From: Turritopsis dohrnii
Taxonomy: Eukaryota; Cnidaria; Hydrozoa; Anthoathecata; Oceaniidae
DNA: 64,000 nt
Assembly: GCA_027922465.2 (NCBI GenBank)
Contig: BQMF02000063.1
Coordinates: 992,001-1,056,000 of the forward strand
Reading direction: 5' to 3'
In this document: positions 12,601 to 24,400 of the stretch, piece by piece
Layout: every line of letters starts with the position of its first letter
Position numbering within the stretch: the first letter of the stretch is position 1
Made by a program: the position numbers and the translations under genes
Notes under the pieces: generated by a model
Databases searched by the model: none
The model's input: only the letters and a program-made list of their open reading frames with translations
Told to the model about the DNA's origin: nothing

Positions 12601-15600
12601 ACAGAAACATAAGTTTACATACTAAATAAGGTAAAACATAGTAGGTCTTTTGTAAACAATGATTTAATGAAATAATAGAACTAAGAAAGTAAAAGTCCTA
12701 TGATTCATTTATAAGTATAAGGTGTAGTTGTAAATTCATTAAATCCCTTAAAATATCACGGCATCAATGTTGAATAATTACCTTGTTGTCGTAGTTAAAA
12801 CCTGATTTGAAGAATCCGCTCCTGAACTGCAAGAACTACTGTTACTAATTGAAGAGTCGGATCTCTTCATTCGTGGCGGTTTAGGTGGAGCTTTACGCTT
12901 TCCACTGCCTTTCCGGTTAAATGTCACAGGACCATTTTGCTCCATAGTGTCTGTTCGTCTCATACGTACATACTGTTCAGTATTTTCATTATTTTCAATC
13001 AGGTCAGAATTATGAACAACCCTCAATACATCCGATTCACTTACAATTTCAAAAAACCCATCTTCAGGAATCGTAAACTTATTTAGTGCTGTCCCATAAC
13101 AAACAGTAGGAAAAATGTCTGTCACAAAGATATCTTCCATTTGATTCTTTTGAAGGAATTTCATAATTAACAGAAATTACGTTACAGAATAAAAACACAA
13201 CAGTAACAACATAAAACAACTCTCGACACTTTATAGAACTATAACTCAATTCTAGAATCCATATTTTAAGTTATATATATTGATTTCACAATGATTTTAT
13301 TGTCTTACTTTCTTATTGTTTGCACTGATGAGGTCATTTTGACAACTAATTAAAGACATGCTGTGAAAACTAAAAACATCTCCTTAATCTTTACCATCCT
13401 TAACAACACTGATAACAAAACCATAAACATATTTAGTAAAACTAAAACTCAACATCCTGTTCTCCAACAAAACTTGTTTTCTCTATTCATTTGTTTGCAT
13501 GTCTTCATTTTATTTTACTTCTTAAAGAATTGATGACTTCACTCTTGTATGATATAAAGGAAAGCTTACTTGGGCTGATTAACAAATCATAAATTGTGTA
13601 GAATATAAAAAATAACACACAGCAAAGTGAAAGAAGGAACTGTGAATGACAATGTTTCAAATTTTTCATAGGAAACAAAGTCATTTAACACATTTTGTAT
13701 ATTTTTAAAAACATCTTTGACATTTGTGAGTTTGAACATGTAAAAAAAACACACCCACGATTGTGGTGTTTTATGATTTCAGGATCAAAAAAAATCAATA
13801 AAATTAAGCAAACATGAACTTTAACACCCTTCCACACCAGCAGTTCAACACAAAAAAACATGCACTGCATGCAAATTTCATAAGTATATAAGCTTTATCA
13901 TATTAAAGAATAAATGTGAAAACACCAATCTCTACAATACAGATTGCATTAAAATCATTTTTTGAGCATCATCACCTTAACCAACTCGATTTTTGTTTAT
14001 ACACATTTCAATTTTAATTCCATACGCCAGAATGAAAGTTAACTGTAATAATAATCTCACATAAAAAAGATGCGAAAGAGAAAAACAAAACATGTCTTTC
14101 TGAAACTTTGTTTATAATAATGATAATGGTTAAGAAACACCGAAACCACAATTAAACAGTATGAATTAACACTTTTGAACTTTTGAGTTTCAGACAAGTG
14201 CTCCCAGAAGAGCATTTTTTTTTCAGATCAAGTGGATTTTGAGACATGACCCATCGATATTGTTGCTTGGTAGATGTTTACATAATACAAACATAAAGCA
14301 AGGTGGAGTTAAACAAAGAGTGATTACATATTTACATATCTGAAGGAAACATCAAAGATACTAAAACTTTACCCGAAATAGGGAAGACATTATATTGTAT
14401 TGAGCAACAAATATGTATATACTCTCAACAAACTCCCATAATGTTTATGAAGAAAACTGTAAGGGTAAACAGTAATAAACAACCCTCTTTAAAAGAAATG
14501 TAACCATTATATGAAGTTATTAATCAATGTATAGTACAAAAGAAACAAATACAACATGGATGAAAAATAACTCAAATAGTAAATTCTGGAGGATAGAATC
14601 AACAGGAATCACAGAAAGCCACCTGATGAACTTTTGAAGTTGATAACTATTTCACGGAACACAGAAAAACTATTATATTATAAATGGGAATTAGACAGCT
14701 TAAAATATCTTTTTCACAGAAAGAAAGATTAGAAAGTTTATCACTAGCAAAAACTTAAGGTAAATGTCAGCTCTTTTCCAGGTGGTTACATTATTTCTTT
14801 TTGTTATGCCAGACGGAAATAGATACTTGAAACACTTGAAAATATTTCAAGCTTTGCCCAGTGACTGAACAATGTAACAGCTGAACAGGAATTCTTTAAA
14901 CGAAGAATTAAATTTCCATCATCAAAATAATGTGTTTTTATTCTGTTCTTATTCTCCATGAAATCATTCATGAGAAATTTACTTTTTGATGTTTGAGAAA
15001 TCGATTATATATATCCTTTGTAGTTATTTTTCTTCATCCTGGTGTTCATAAGAAATTCATGTTCTAAAATTCCAAAAATTGTGTTTTTTGATTATTATTT
15101 CAGACTCTGTTCATATAAAAAACAGTGTGTACTGCTGCTATAACTTCAAGCAGAAGCTGTTCAACACTTCATTCATATTCTTACAGTAAGAAAAAATCTG
15201 CAACAACAAAACCCCTTCAGAAAAAACAGATGGAAGATATTTTTGTACTGTTCTTATGAAAAAAAACTACAACAAACAACAAACCAGAAACCAACAAAAC
15301 AAAACATATTCTCTTTCAGAAAAACTGATTCAAAGAGTTCTTATATAATCACACTAACATATTGGACTATCGAATGCTACAGGTGTTATTATAACATATT
15401 CTCATATTTTTTTCAACAGCATATCTGAACAAATGCAATTCAAAAAGGCATTGTTTAAATTTTTATTTGAAAGTTTATAATGATAACTGTTTGATGCTTT
15501 ATGAATAATTTAAATTAGATCAGGTCCTAGTGTTTTCAGTATATACAAAAATGATTTCAGACAATGCAAAAATAACATGTACATATGGCCACAAGGAATT

Positions 15601-16869
15601 TTAGGTAATTTTTATATCATTTGTATCCAACTTTCATTTTGTTTAGTTACATATGAAAAATTTTGTTCATAACTTATGAGCATCCATATCACTTATACTT
15701 TAGCTTATATATAATATAGTGAGCTTTACAGTAGATAGATGCAAGTCTTATGTTGTTGTTGCTTTTTACATAGAGATAGTATTAAGACATCTTAATACAG
15801 TATAGAAATTGGCATTCATTAACTTAATTATATATATAGTAGCATACTGAAAATAAAATTAGAGTTGTGCGTTTTGGAAATTGAAAGAAAATCGAAAAAA
15901 CTGAACACAGGAAAAAGGGTTACATACTTTGAGGTCAAATCAAAAGAATATCTCACCTCCATTTGTGCAATTTTAAGCCATCACAATTACATTGTGAACA
16001 TTTAGCTCCAGATGGTATAGCAAATGGTATGTAGCCCTGAAATTGCAATGAATTGATATTTATGACAAAAATTTCTTCATTTTTAACTTACAAAAAATAT
16101 ACAAAAAACAAACTTGAATAACAGATGGATACATTAAGTATATTATACACTATTATGGAAGTAAAGTCATGTCATGTCTTTAATCTATTACTGATTATTA
16201 TGAATCCACTTTAGCATATAAGATAATAGTTACTTTCTGAAACTTTTAAACAATGTTGAAATAATAAAAGATTTATAATCCTAAAAGAAATGATTAGTAT
16301 GAATTCTAATTTGGTGAATTAAATTCAACTGAGGAGAATGCTCAGAATTAATTTTTCAAAAAGGTTGTCAAAATTCAATAGAGAAATAAAGATTTTTATG
16401 TTGCAAAAATAGGATTCACATCAAAATTTTGACCATAAAAACATTTTGTAACAACGTGAATTGTTCATACTTATCCCTCTTCTTCGCCACAGAAGAGTGA
16501 TGATGATTAATTTGAGAAATTTTTGTTCCCGTCCAGGTAAACAGATGTCATATAATAAATAAATAACTCTTAAGAAACAGAGTATCACAGGATTCAAAAC
16601 GTTAATTCAAACATAGAAAACTTCGTAGAGCATGGAAAGTTTATAGACAGAATGTAGTAGTTGTTTATGAAAAATAAAAATCATCCACAAGACATTATCC
16701 ATCTTACCTCGAGATTTGGCGTGTAAATATCATCTGGTTTAGAATTTAAAGAGACTTCAAATGATTGAGAGTCAGGCGGTGGAGCTGGAAATTCTTCATC
16801 GTCATCACTTGATGAATTCGACTTCGAATCATTTTGAGGAGAATTAATACTAAGTTTCCATTCCGCCAT
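9647..16869 (-). CDS. Lmpt: PET domain plus six LIM domains, Limpet/Testin family
   Basis: This is probably a cytoskeletal or nuclear adaptor; LIM domains are zinc-binding protein-interaction modules. Eight coding exons, read downward: 16869-16708, 16036-15957, 12137-11960, 11867-11637, 11532-11317, 11156-10970, 10412-10214, 10133-9647. All have GT/AG borders and consistent phase, giving 579 aa. The N-terminus is acidic and Ser-rich. It is followed by a Cys-rich segment (GAKCSQCNCDGLKLHKWR, then KSCANCNCDKDEHEV) like that before the PET domain in Testin and Limpet. PET spans about 129-215 (YLWVPPGIDDDL to SEMGTGK). Six LIM domains run from C219 to the end, each with the C-x2-C...H-x2-C..C-x2-C pattern, e.g. 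WHPNCFECSIC and WHKECFRCIKC. Testin and Prickle have three LIMs; six plus PET is the Limpet arrangement. An alternative first exon lies at 13164-12782. The stop is at 9649-9647, with AATAAA on the minus strand about 10 nt beyond it. Confidence 0.9.
10580..10865. mobile_element. PIF/Harbinger-like MITE in LIM-gene intron
   Basis: The inverted ends are about 38 bp long: the left reads AGGCGGTTTTCCACTAGGCG..., the right AGCCGGTTTTCCACTAGGCG... on the opposite strand. The element is flanked on both sides by TTA (10577-10579 and 10866-10868), the 3 bp target duplication typical of PIF/Harbinger elements. It is 286 bp long with no transposase, and lies in the intron between exons 11156-10970 and 10412-10214. 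Confidence 0.75.
12782..13164 (-). CDS. Lmpt: Alternative first coding exon of the PET-LIM gene
   Basis: An open frame begins MKFLQKNQMEDIFVTDIFPT and ends at a good donor (AACAAG|GTAATT). Its phase (two bases, AG) equals that of the 16036-15957 exon, so it joins the common exon at 12137 in frame. A TAA lies in frame 12 bases before the ATG, which supports a true start rather than an internal exon. The predicted isoform is 626 aa. The exon codes a basic, proline-containing stretch (KRKAPPKPPRMKRSDSS) and a Ser-rich linker. It lacks the first half of the Cys-rich motif that the upstream exons provide. Transcript evidence is needed to prove use. Confidence 0.6.
13200..15950. other. Long AT-rich intron of the PET-LIM gene
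   Basis: Between exon 16036-15957 and the alternative first exon I see only AT-rich sequence without recognisable exons, RNA genes or mobile-element ends. The promoter of the alternative first exon would lie in its lower part, just above 13164; no clear core element is visible. Confidence 0.5.
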
Positions 16870-18446
16870 GTTTAAGCGTTTATTATTACGATGACAAGCC
16901 CCTTATACGCACCCTCCTCCTTATTGCTATGATTAATTCTGTCAAGTAGGAGTCTATTGACATAAGGTGATTTATTTCCATAAGAGTACCTGGTTTCTAT
17001 TACATCCAGCATTCAAAATCTGATGCTTTATGCGTTATTGCACATTTGAAAACTAAAACGTTTATTCCAGATCGTACCTCAGTTTTTACCTCTGACGTTT
17101 TAGCATTGGTTCCATAAATTATTTTGACTAAAACGTTCTCGCGTATCAGACAGAAAAAACCACATTAATAATGAGTTTACCAGAGACTTGAATTTATCAC
17201 CTCATGGATCTATAATACTTTATCTACTTTTATCAGTCGAATGGGATTATACTGGTCTGAAAAAGTTTTAGGAAGTAGTATCAGGAAAAGTAGCAACAAA
17301 AGAACTATAACTGTCTTCTTGAAGACACGAGTGGTGGAGTATTATCATGCATTGTATGAAGTTCACAGGTTTTGAAGACAAAGAATTGATTTAAAACTAG
17401 ATCATATTTCGAATAAAAAAGTTTACATTTGCGTGAAACTTTTTCACATCCAATCTTTCACGTTTTTTAAATTTTTGGAGTAACAAAACTAGTTTCACAA
17501 TCTATCATAAATTTATAGAGAAAACAACCAAACGTTCATGTGGCAGGTGAAGAACAGCATCCCAAACATGGCAGACGGACGTGTGACGATTAGCAACGAG
17601 AACGTGTCTGAAAAATGTCTCTAAGAAGTGTGACATGATATCCGAAATACGCAGACGGTTTAAGATGTGACAGTTTTGATAGATGAGAGATTAATAATTA
17701 AGTGCATAATTCTCAATGAAGTGGTATAAATAAACGTATAATAGCAAAAAAATTCATAAACCTTTTTCTTTTAAAATATACTACGGTTACATTTACACGA
17801 GGTTCTATTTGTGTTTGCACACAAAAACTTTAGAATTTTAAATGGAAAAAATTTGGCGAGGAACAACATAAAAACAATTCAAATCGAATCATTTTGTCAG
17901 ATCTTCGAAAGCCTGGTTTACACCGTCTTAAAAAAAAAACAAATCTTTAACCATAACATAAACCAGACCTTCTATACAAGAAGAACTGGTTTCTTTGTTA
18001 TTAAAGATGACGAATAATGAGAATCGGAAATGACAAAAATCATTACAAAAATTCCATAACAAGCGACTGTACAAAGTTTGATTTTGAATATAAAAATAGA
18101 CTAGAATACACTCGAAGAAAAATTCCACTATAAAACAAATACTATTGAAGACATTGTATTGATTAAAAATTTCATACTTTTTGGAACATGTTGTAAATAT
18201 AATAAATGTAAAGCAATACTGGTAAAACTGAGACTTTCGTAAAATGCGAATTAATATCACACACATATATAATAAAGGAAAAATTCTGTGAATATTTGGA
18301 ATCGGATGATACAAGGGTTTAACAATAAACGCATAGTTTCGAAAACAAAAAAAACATTAAGGGCAAAATAATAAAACATAACTGATTTTTAAGACGAAAA
18401 GAAAAGTACAAACGAATACGAAAAGGTAAAATATCACAAAGTGTCT
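16870..18446. other. Intergenic spacer between LIM and PH genes
   Basis: This holds the upstream region of the LIM gene and the 3' flank of the PH-domain gene. Only short open frames without domains occur. A small frame starting MADGRVTISNENVSEKCL near 17565 is too short and isolated to call. Confidence 0.45.
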
Positions 18447-21400
18447 TTAATTCACGGACACTACATGGTGGTTTGCGCCACCATTTAGTTGCTTCGACTC
18501 TTGCGTTGATTGTTCAGATATCGTTTTGGTTTCGATTGTTGGGCTGTTTAGTTCAATGTTGATCTCATCGCTTAAGCTGGACTCAGCAACACTCAAATTC
18601 GGAATATCTAAATCTTCACCCAAATCAACTGAATCGGTTTTTGCGGTTTCCCTAATCGTAAGTTCAGTTGTTTCGACACCTCCATCACTCGCTTCTTCTG
18701 TTTCGTTTACTTCTTTCGCTTCGGTTTTTTCAACTGTTACGGACGTTTGCATAGTTTCGGACTTTTCCACTGTTCCGGACTCTTCGATAGTTTCGTTTTT
18801 TTCGACTGTTTCCGACTCTTCGATAATTTCCGTGTTTACGACTGCTCCCGACTCTTCTACAGTTTCGGTTTTTTCAATTGAGACGGACATTACGACTGTT
18901 TCAGTCTTTTCGACAGTTCCCGACTCTTCGACATTTACTGGTTCGTCGTGAATGACTGATTTTATTTCATTTGTATCGTTAACTTCGTTACTTTGTTTCG
19001 TTTCTTCGTTAACATCTTCATTGACTTTTTCTTCTGCGGTTTCGTTTGTTTCGCCTACCGAGGGTTTGGTTTCGTCGACATCTACGTTATTTACCGATTC
19101 GACGTTTACTTTACTTACTTCAGGATCGTTACTTACTTCGTTTACCACTTTCTCTTCAACATTAACATCGGTCGATACATTCACTGCCCGTTCAACCGCA
19201 TCTTCTGTAAATTCATGGTCTTGTTGCTCATGACTTTCTTTACTAGCGTCAGGCTTGTTTTCTTCTCCGGAGGATTCGACCACTGGTACACTGACTTCAT
19301 TCTCTTTCGTATCAGCTGATACACTTTCATTATTCTTCACTTCAGAAACCTCATCCTTTACGGTTTCTGAAGGTTCGGTTGCCGGTTCAGCATCCAATGT
19401 AGATTCTTGGTTGCTTTCTTGGGCAGCTGGTGACTCGTTTGATTCGCTAGTAAGTTCAGTGTTTTTCGAAGCAGCTTCATTAGAATCACTGTTTTCAATT
19501 TCAACACTGCGTTCTTTTTTAACTTGTTCTTCTAATTCAGTTATCACAGTCTCTGCATCGACTTCGGCCGATTTCCGTGTTTCAATCAACTCTTCTTCTT
19601 CAATAAGGGGTTTCTCCACTCTCGGCAATGCTTCTACCGGCTCCTCCTCATTGTTTTGATCTGGCTGCGGAAGAATAGTACCACCAGTATCTTTACGGTG
19701 TTCGACAACTTCAATCGGTTCTGGCGCTGGATCATCAGCTGTAGCACTTTCGAAGTCACGAAATATTTGACTGGTCGAGCGTTCTTGAGTTTTCTTACCG
19801 TCCTTTACTTCCAGTTGGACCGATTCTTCATTCACTTCCATTTTGCCTTTTGGTGCCTCTTCGACGGGGGATGCCTCTTGTATCTCTACTGTCGGTATTG
19901 GCGCAGCGTGGACAACTGCCTTTGGGGCCGGGGACTCGCTCTTATTTTCGACATCTTTGTTTACAACACCAACATTAGAGTTTAATTTTGCGATTTCTGC
20001 ATTTAGTTTTTCTAAATCAGCTTGTCTTCTTCTCTCGGCATCAGGTGTGGAAGAGGGTGTGATGGTCACCTCTTTGTAAAGTATATCTTTCAGTTGCACA
20101 TCCTTAGTTGGTGTACCACTGTCGTCGTCTTCATCCTCCAGCGCCTTAAACATCGAGCCAACTAACGAAAAGAATAATTTCATTGTTACTCATCTAACAG
20201 GAGGCATTGCTTGAAGAGTTGTAGGGTAAGATTTCTTACCAGCCAAACACGACTCTGGTTTAGCACTACCACTGCTCATTTTGCGCACTCGTGGTTGTGA
20301 CGTACTAGACGTTCGAGCACCAAATCCGGCAGGCATTCCAGTTGTTTCGGTTTCTGAAGAGAGGATATTTCAAATGACCAGATGATGTTTTAGTAAACAT
20401 TTTTGTAAGCATGCAAAATATCACTGTTTGTTAAAATGGAAATACCTCACACGATATGTGACGAGTTCGGAAAATAATCTGGCCAGTTTTATTAGGCTGG
20501 CATGTTATATTAAAAATGATCATGGCTTCATGAGAATTAACCTTAGTAGTGTTAGTTGCCAAAGTAAAATATATCAAGAGTATTACGATGTTATTAGTAT
20601 TACAATTGTAATGGCCTGGATGTTTCAAGTTATAGGAGTGAGTTAAGCATTTATATATCCACAACACCGTGATGGCCTCTAACGAATTAGACAATTAGCT
20701 TAGAAAATAAGCTTAAAAATATGCATCAGTGAAAAGATTATGGTGATCTTGATAAAAGTGTGTATTGTGCAGGTTGTTGTGGCAAAGAATACTCACCAAC
20801 TTGAAAAGCAGAAGAATGTCTTGACTGCTTTCGTATGCTTGCATTCAACGGATCGTCTTTTGATCGTTGAGCGTTACTATACAAACGCTTTCTGTCTTCA
20901 TAGTCAGGTATGTCGTTTTCTGTTATGGTTAGATAGAGTTACATGAGTGTTACATGAATACATTAATGGACACTGGAAGCATGAACATAAATGAGAATGA
21001 TGTTAACAACATAGTCAGAAGAATCAAGAAAAAAATACAACAGGAATTGAACATAAATTAGTTTCAATGCATCTTTTGGTGAAACCCTTCCTGCTGCTAA
21101 GACTGTATGTACGATCAGCAGGTGAATCAATTTGCTATCAGTGCTCAAATGGACATTAAGTTCTCAAATAATTAAGGTAGAATCATTAACATTTACGTTA
21201 GGTAGTAATGACAAACTGAAGTGAGGAATTTATGAGTTTAACCTTTAGGTACTATAGAGAAAAAATTGTGGAAAAATTTTGAAGGAGGAGGTACTAGAGA
21301 AAACATTTTGAAGAAGGTGGAAAGTGTAGTAAGTGTTATTATGCATGTGTTCCTTCAGAAGTTCTGAGGGTAGCTCACCTCGGATATTAACACCGCAAAA

Positions 21401-24400
21401 ATCAATTTATATCAATTTGTATTGTTATTATATATCACAAGACAACATGTGAACTGATTTGTATTTTATGGGTTAACGTGGGGTTTTTAAAATGTTAACA
21501 TTAGTTGTTTACGAATCATTATAACAATTCAAGTCTTTTTGCTAGCAATTCTAACTTAGCATATACTAATGTCAAGAGACCACCAAACACTTCCTCATCA
21601 GCTCTCAAGCTAAATATTGTTAAATGCCTTAAAAATAAATGTTTGACCAAAAAGAAACAATGAGGGTGAATGATGAGCCACATTTATAATGACCGAGGCA
21701 GTATTATGCAAGCCCATGTTCATTGACACTAATCTATCAAGATAATGAATAGAATGAAGTTGAAAACTATTGAACAAGTTACGTGGTTGTGAAACTCAAC
21801 CAACACAACACAACTCAACCACTTACTTATTCTGTGATTTTATGTAATATGCTAGAAATTGGTCTACAGTGTTTTTTCACAAGTGCAAATGAAGTTTATA
21901 TGGGTAACGCTCGTTCCTTAATGATGAACACTTTATTACGAGCCTATAACCCTATAACCCTGAACCCATGAACTATTGAATTAATTTTTTAAAAAGGATT
22001 CTACAAAGGAATCAAGGAATTATCATCATTATTCTGTTGCCAATATTCCAATCATATTTGACACAGGGTCAGTCAAAGTTTATTGCTATATGTCCGGAAT
22101 GAACTAGTGATTTTATATCATACATACCTAGACTTTTTGAAATATCAATCCCAGATATGACTTTGTTCATAACTTCTACCCATGCATTAACATCATCGTC
22201 CGATTCACCAGCGAAAACAGTTTGCTTGTAATCTTCAGTGTTTGGTTTAAGTCGAAAAACACTACAAAAAGATAGTTTGAAATCCAGAAAAAAAAAACCT
22301 CCAAAAAAAACAACAGGGAATCAATGATTTGTTAAACGCATTGAAAAATGTTTACATTTTTTTCTTTTCATTTGCTTTTTCAACTGTATATGCATTAATG
22401 ACAACTGCATAATCTGCAGCAATATCAAAGGATGTTTTATAACAGTAAATCTTTCCTCCCTTTACAACGCACCAGTAACGTTTCCAACTGACTGGCACAA
22501 TGCCATGGCCTCCACCTAGATGGAAATGAAACTAATTCAGAGATTGTCTGAATCAAAGAAGCCAAATGCATGGCATGCAGCTTAAAAGGTCTCCATAGAA
22601 AAGATTAAAAAAAACACAATTGGTAGACATAAAACAAATCCTTGGATTTGTTGATTATATTTTAAATTATAATAGATGTTTTTAAAATGGTTGTAAAAAT
22701 TTCATTAATGAAACAGATGTGTTCCTTGTTTTGTTGATTTACCTCTTCATAATAATAGTGACTGAAGACCCGTTTGATTTGTAACAGCTAGTTGATCAAA
22801 ACTGTTTAGGCCATTCATTTTCATTAAGGGTTTTGACAATGATGATGTAATGGAAATGAAATCCTTCAATCCACGTTTAACAAAATAAAAAAACAATCAT
22901 AATCAAAATCGGTTAAACTTTAACATTTATCTTGACCTTGTTTGCAAAAACTGCCAAGTCATTTTATCAAAAAGTATAATGAAAAAAATCAATGGAAACA
23001 CAACAATAAGTTCTTGTGTAGCAAGAAAAGCCACCTCCAAGTCAAAACACTGAATAGCAAGTTTTTACCGACTGGAAGACAGAGATTGCTATGATCTAGT
23101 GAGTTAGTATCAGTCTATATTTATAAGATAATGATCTGAAAACAAATTTAACCACAAGGCTCTGAAAAAATATTCTTGTTGCCATAAACATAAGAAAGCG
23201 AAACTTTAAAAAGCTATTTAAGTCAACAACATCATGAAAGCAATGAAACTGAAAACATGTCTGATACCAAGCCAGGAGCATGTGTTAGTTATAAGAAATG
23301 CACAAGAACAATCCTTCATTAAATCTGTTTAAAATGACAAATTCTCGTAGATCTCAACCACCAGAACTTTGTTTAATGTACCGTAAAATTTATAAGCATA
23401 CGCCCACACTGGAAGTAGTTTAACCTAACTATAATGGAAATGAATGCACACATTAATAATGGAAGATAGGGTTTATTCAAAGCACCTTTTTTTAGCAACC
23501 ATCCCTCGTAATCTGCCTTCCCAAGATCGCGACAAGCAATATTCAACTCAGATTGATCCAACGACTTTTTACGGACTAGTTTCTTCTGTTTCTTCATATC
23601 TATGGGTTCCACAGACTTTGCTCCAACAATTTCTACCTCTTTTATCCCTACAAAGTAATAACAATGCTAACTTTTAAAAATGAATATGGATGCAGTTCAA
23701 ATACTTTTCCAAATAGGAGTGAAAATACAAAACAAATAAATATAACTGGCTCCTTCACGTAAACATTGCAATTGTTATCAATAAAATAATTTGAAAAGTT
23801 GTTGGCATTACACCTTGCACTTTAGGAATATTTTTGCAATGAGTACACAAACACACACATGAAAAATAAACATCTTTCAGGTTTTCAAACTGTGTACTTA
23901 AGCATAAAAACAATAATACTAATACTTGAAATATCTCACATTACTTTAATGAAAAAAGAACAGAAGTAAAATAAACAAGATCAAGTTTAGGAGGGTTTCC
24001 AAATTTAAATTTATGATCATATAAAACAACCAATAGAAACATAATAAGCATAAAAGCTAATTGATAGAATCATAATCACAATTTTTAAAAGCAGAAGTCA
24101 ACAAAAAAGGCATTATTCTAATTTTTAATTTTATTTCCAAAGATTCTAACTTAAAGGTTTTGATAGAAGCATTTTTACAACCAAAGAATCACATTAAGAC
24201 ACCAAAAATACCTACTTTTACCATCTATTTCAACTTGTTTTTCAGAGCTGAAGAAGGTTTGACTTCTTTTCGGACTCAATTCACCATTCACATTTGAATC
24301 TAAAAAGCGAAATCGTAACCTTATATTTTACTGTTTCACAGCGACATTCCAGATGCAAAAATTAACTTGTAGGTAGGTTATGGTAATTAAATTCCCATCA

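Noticed and set aside
18526..19985. Several long plus-strand frames rich in Ser/Thr/Val
   Set aside because: They are the antisense of the Glu/Val/Ser-rich coding exon of the PH gene; the minus-strand exon has correct splicing and phase.
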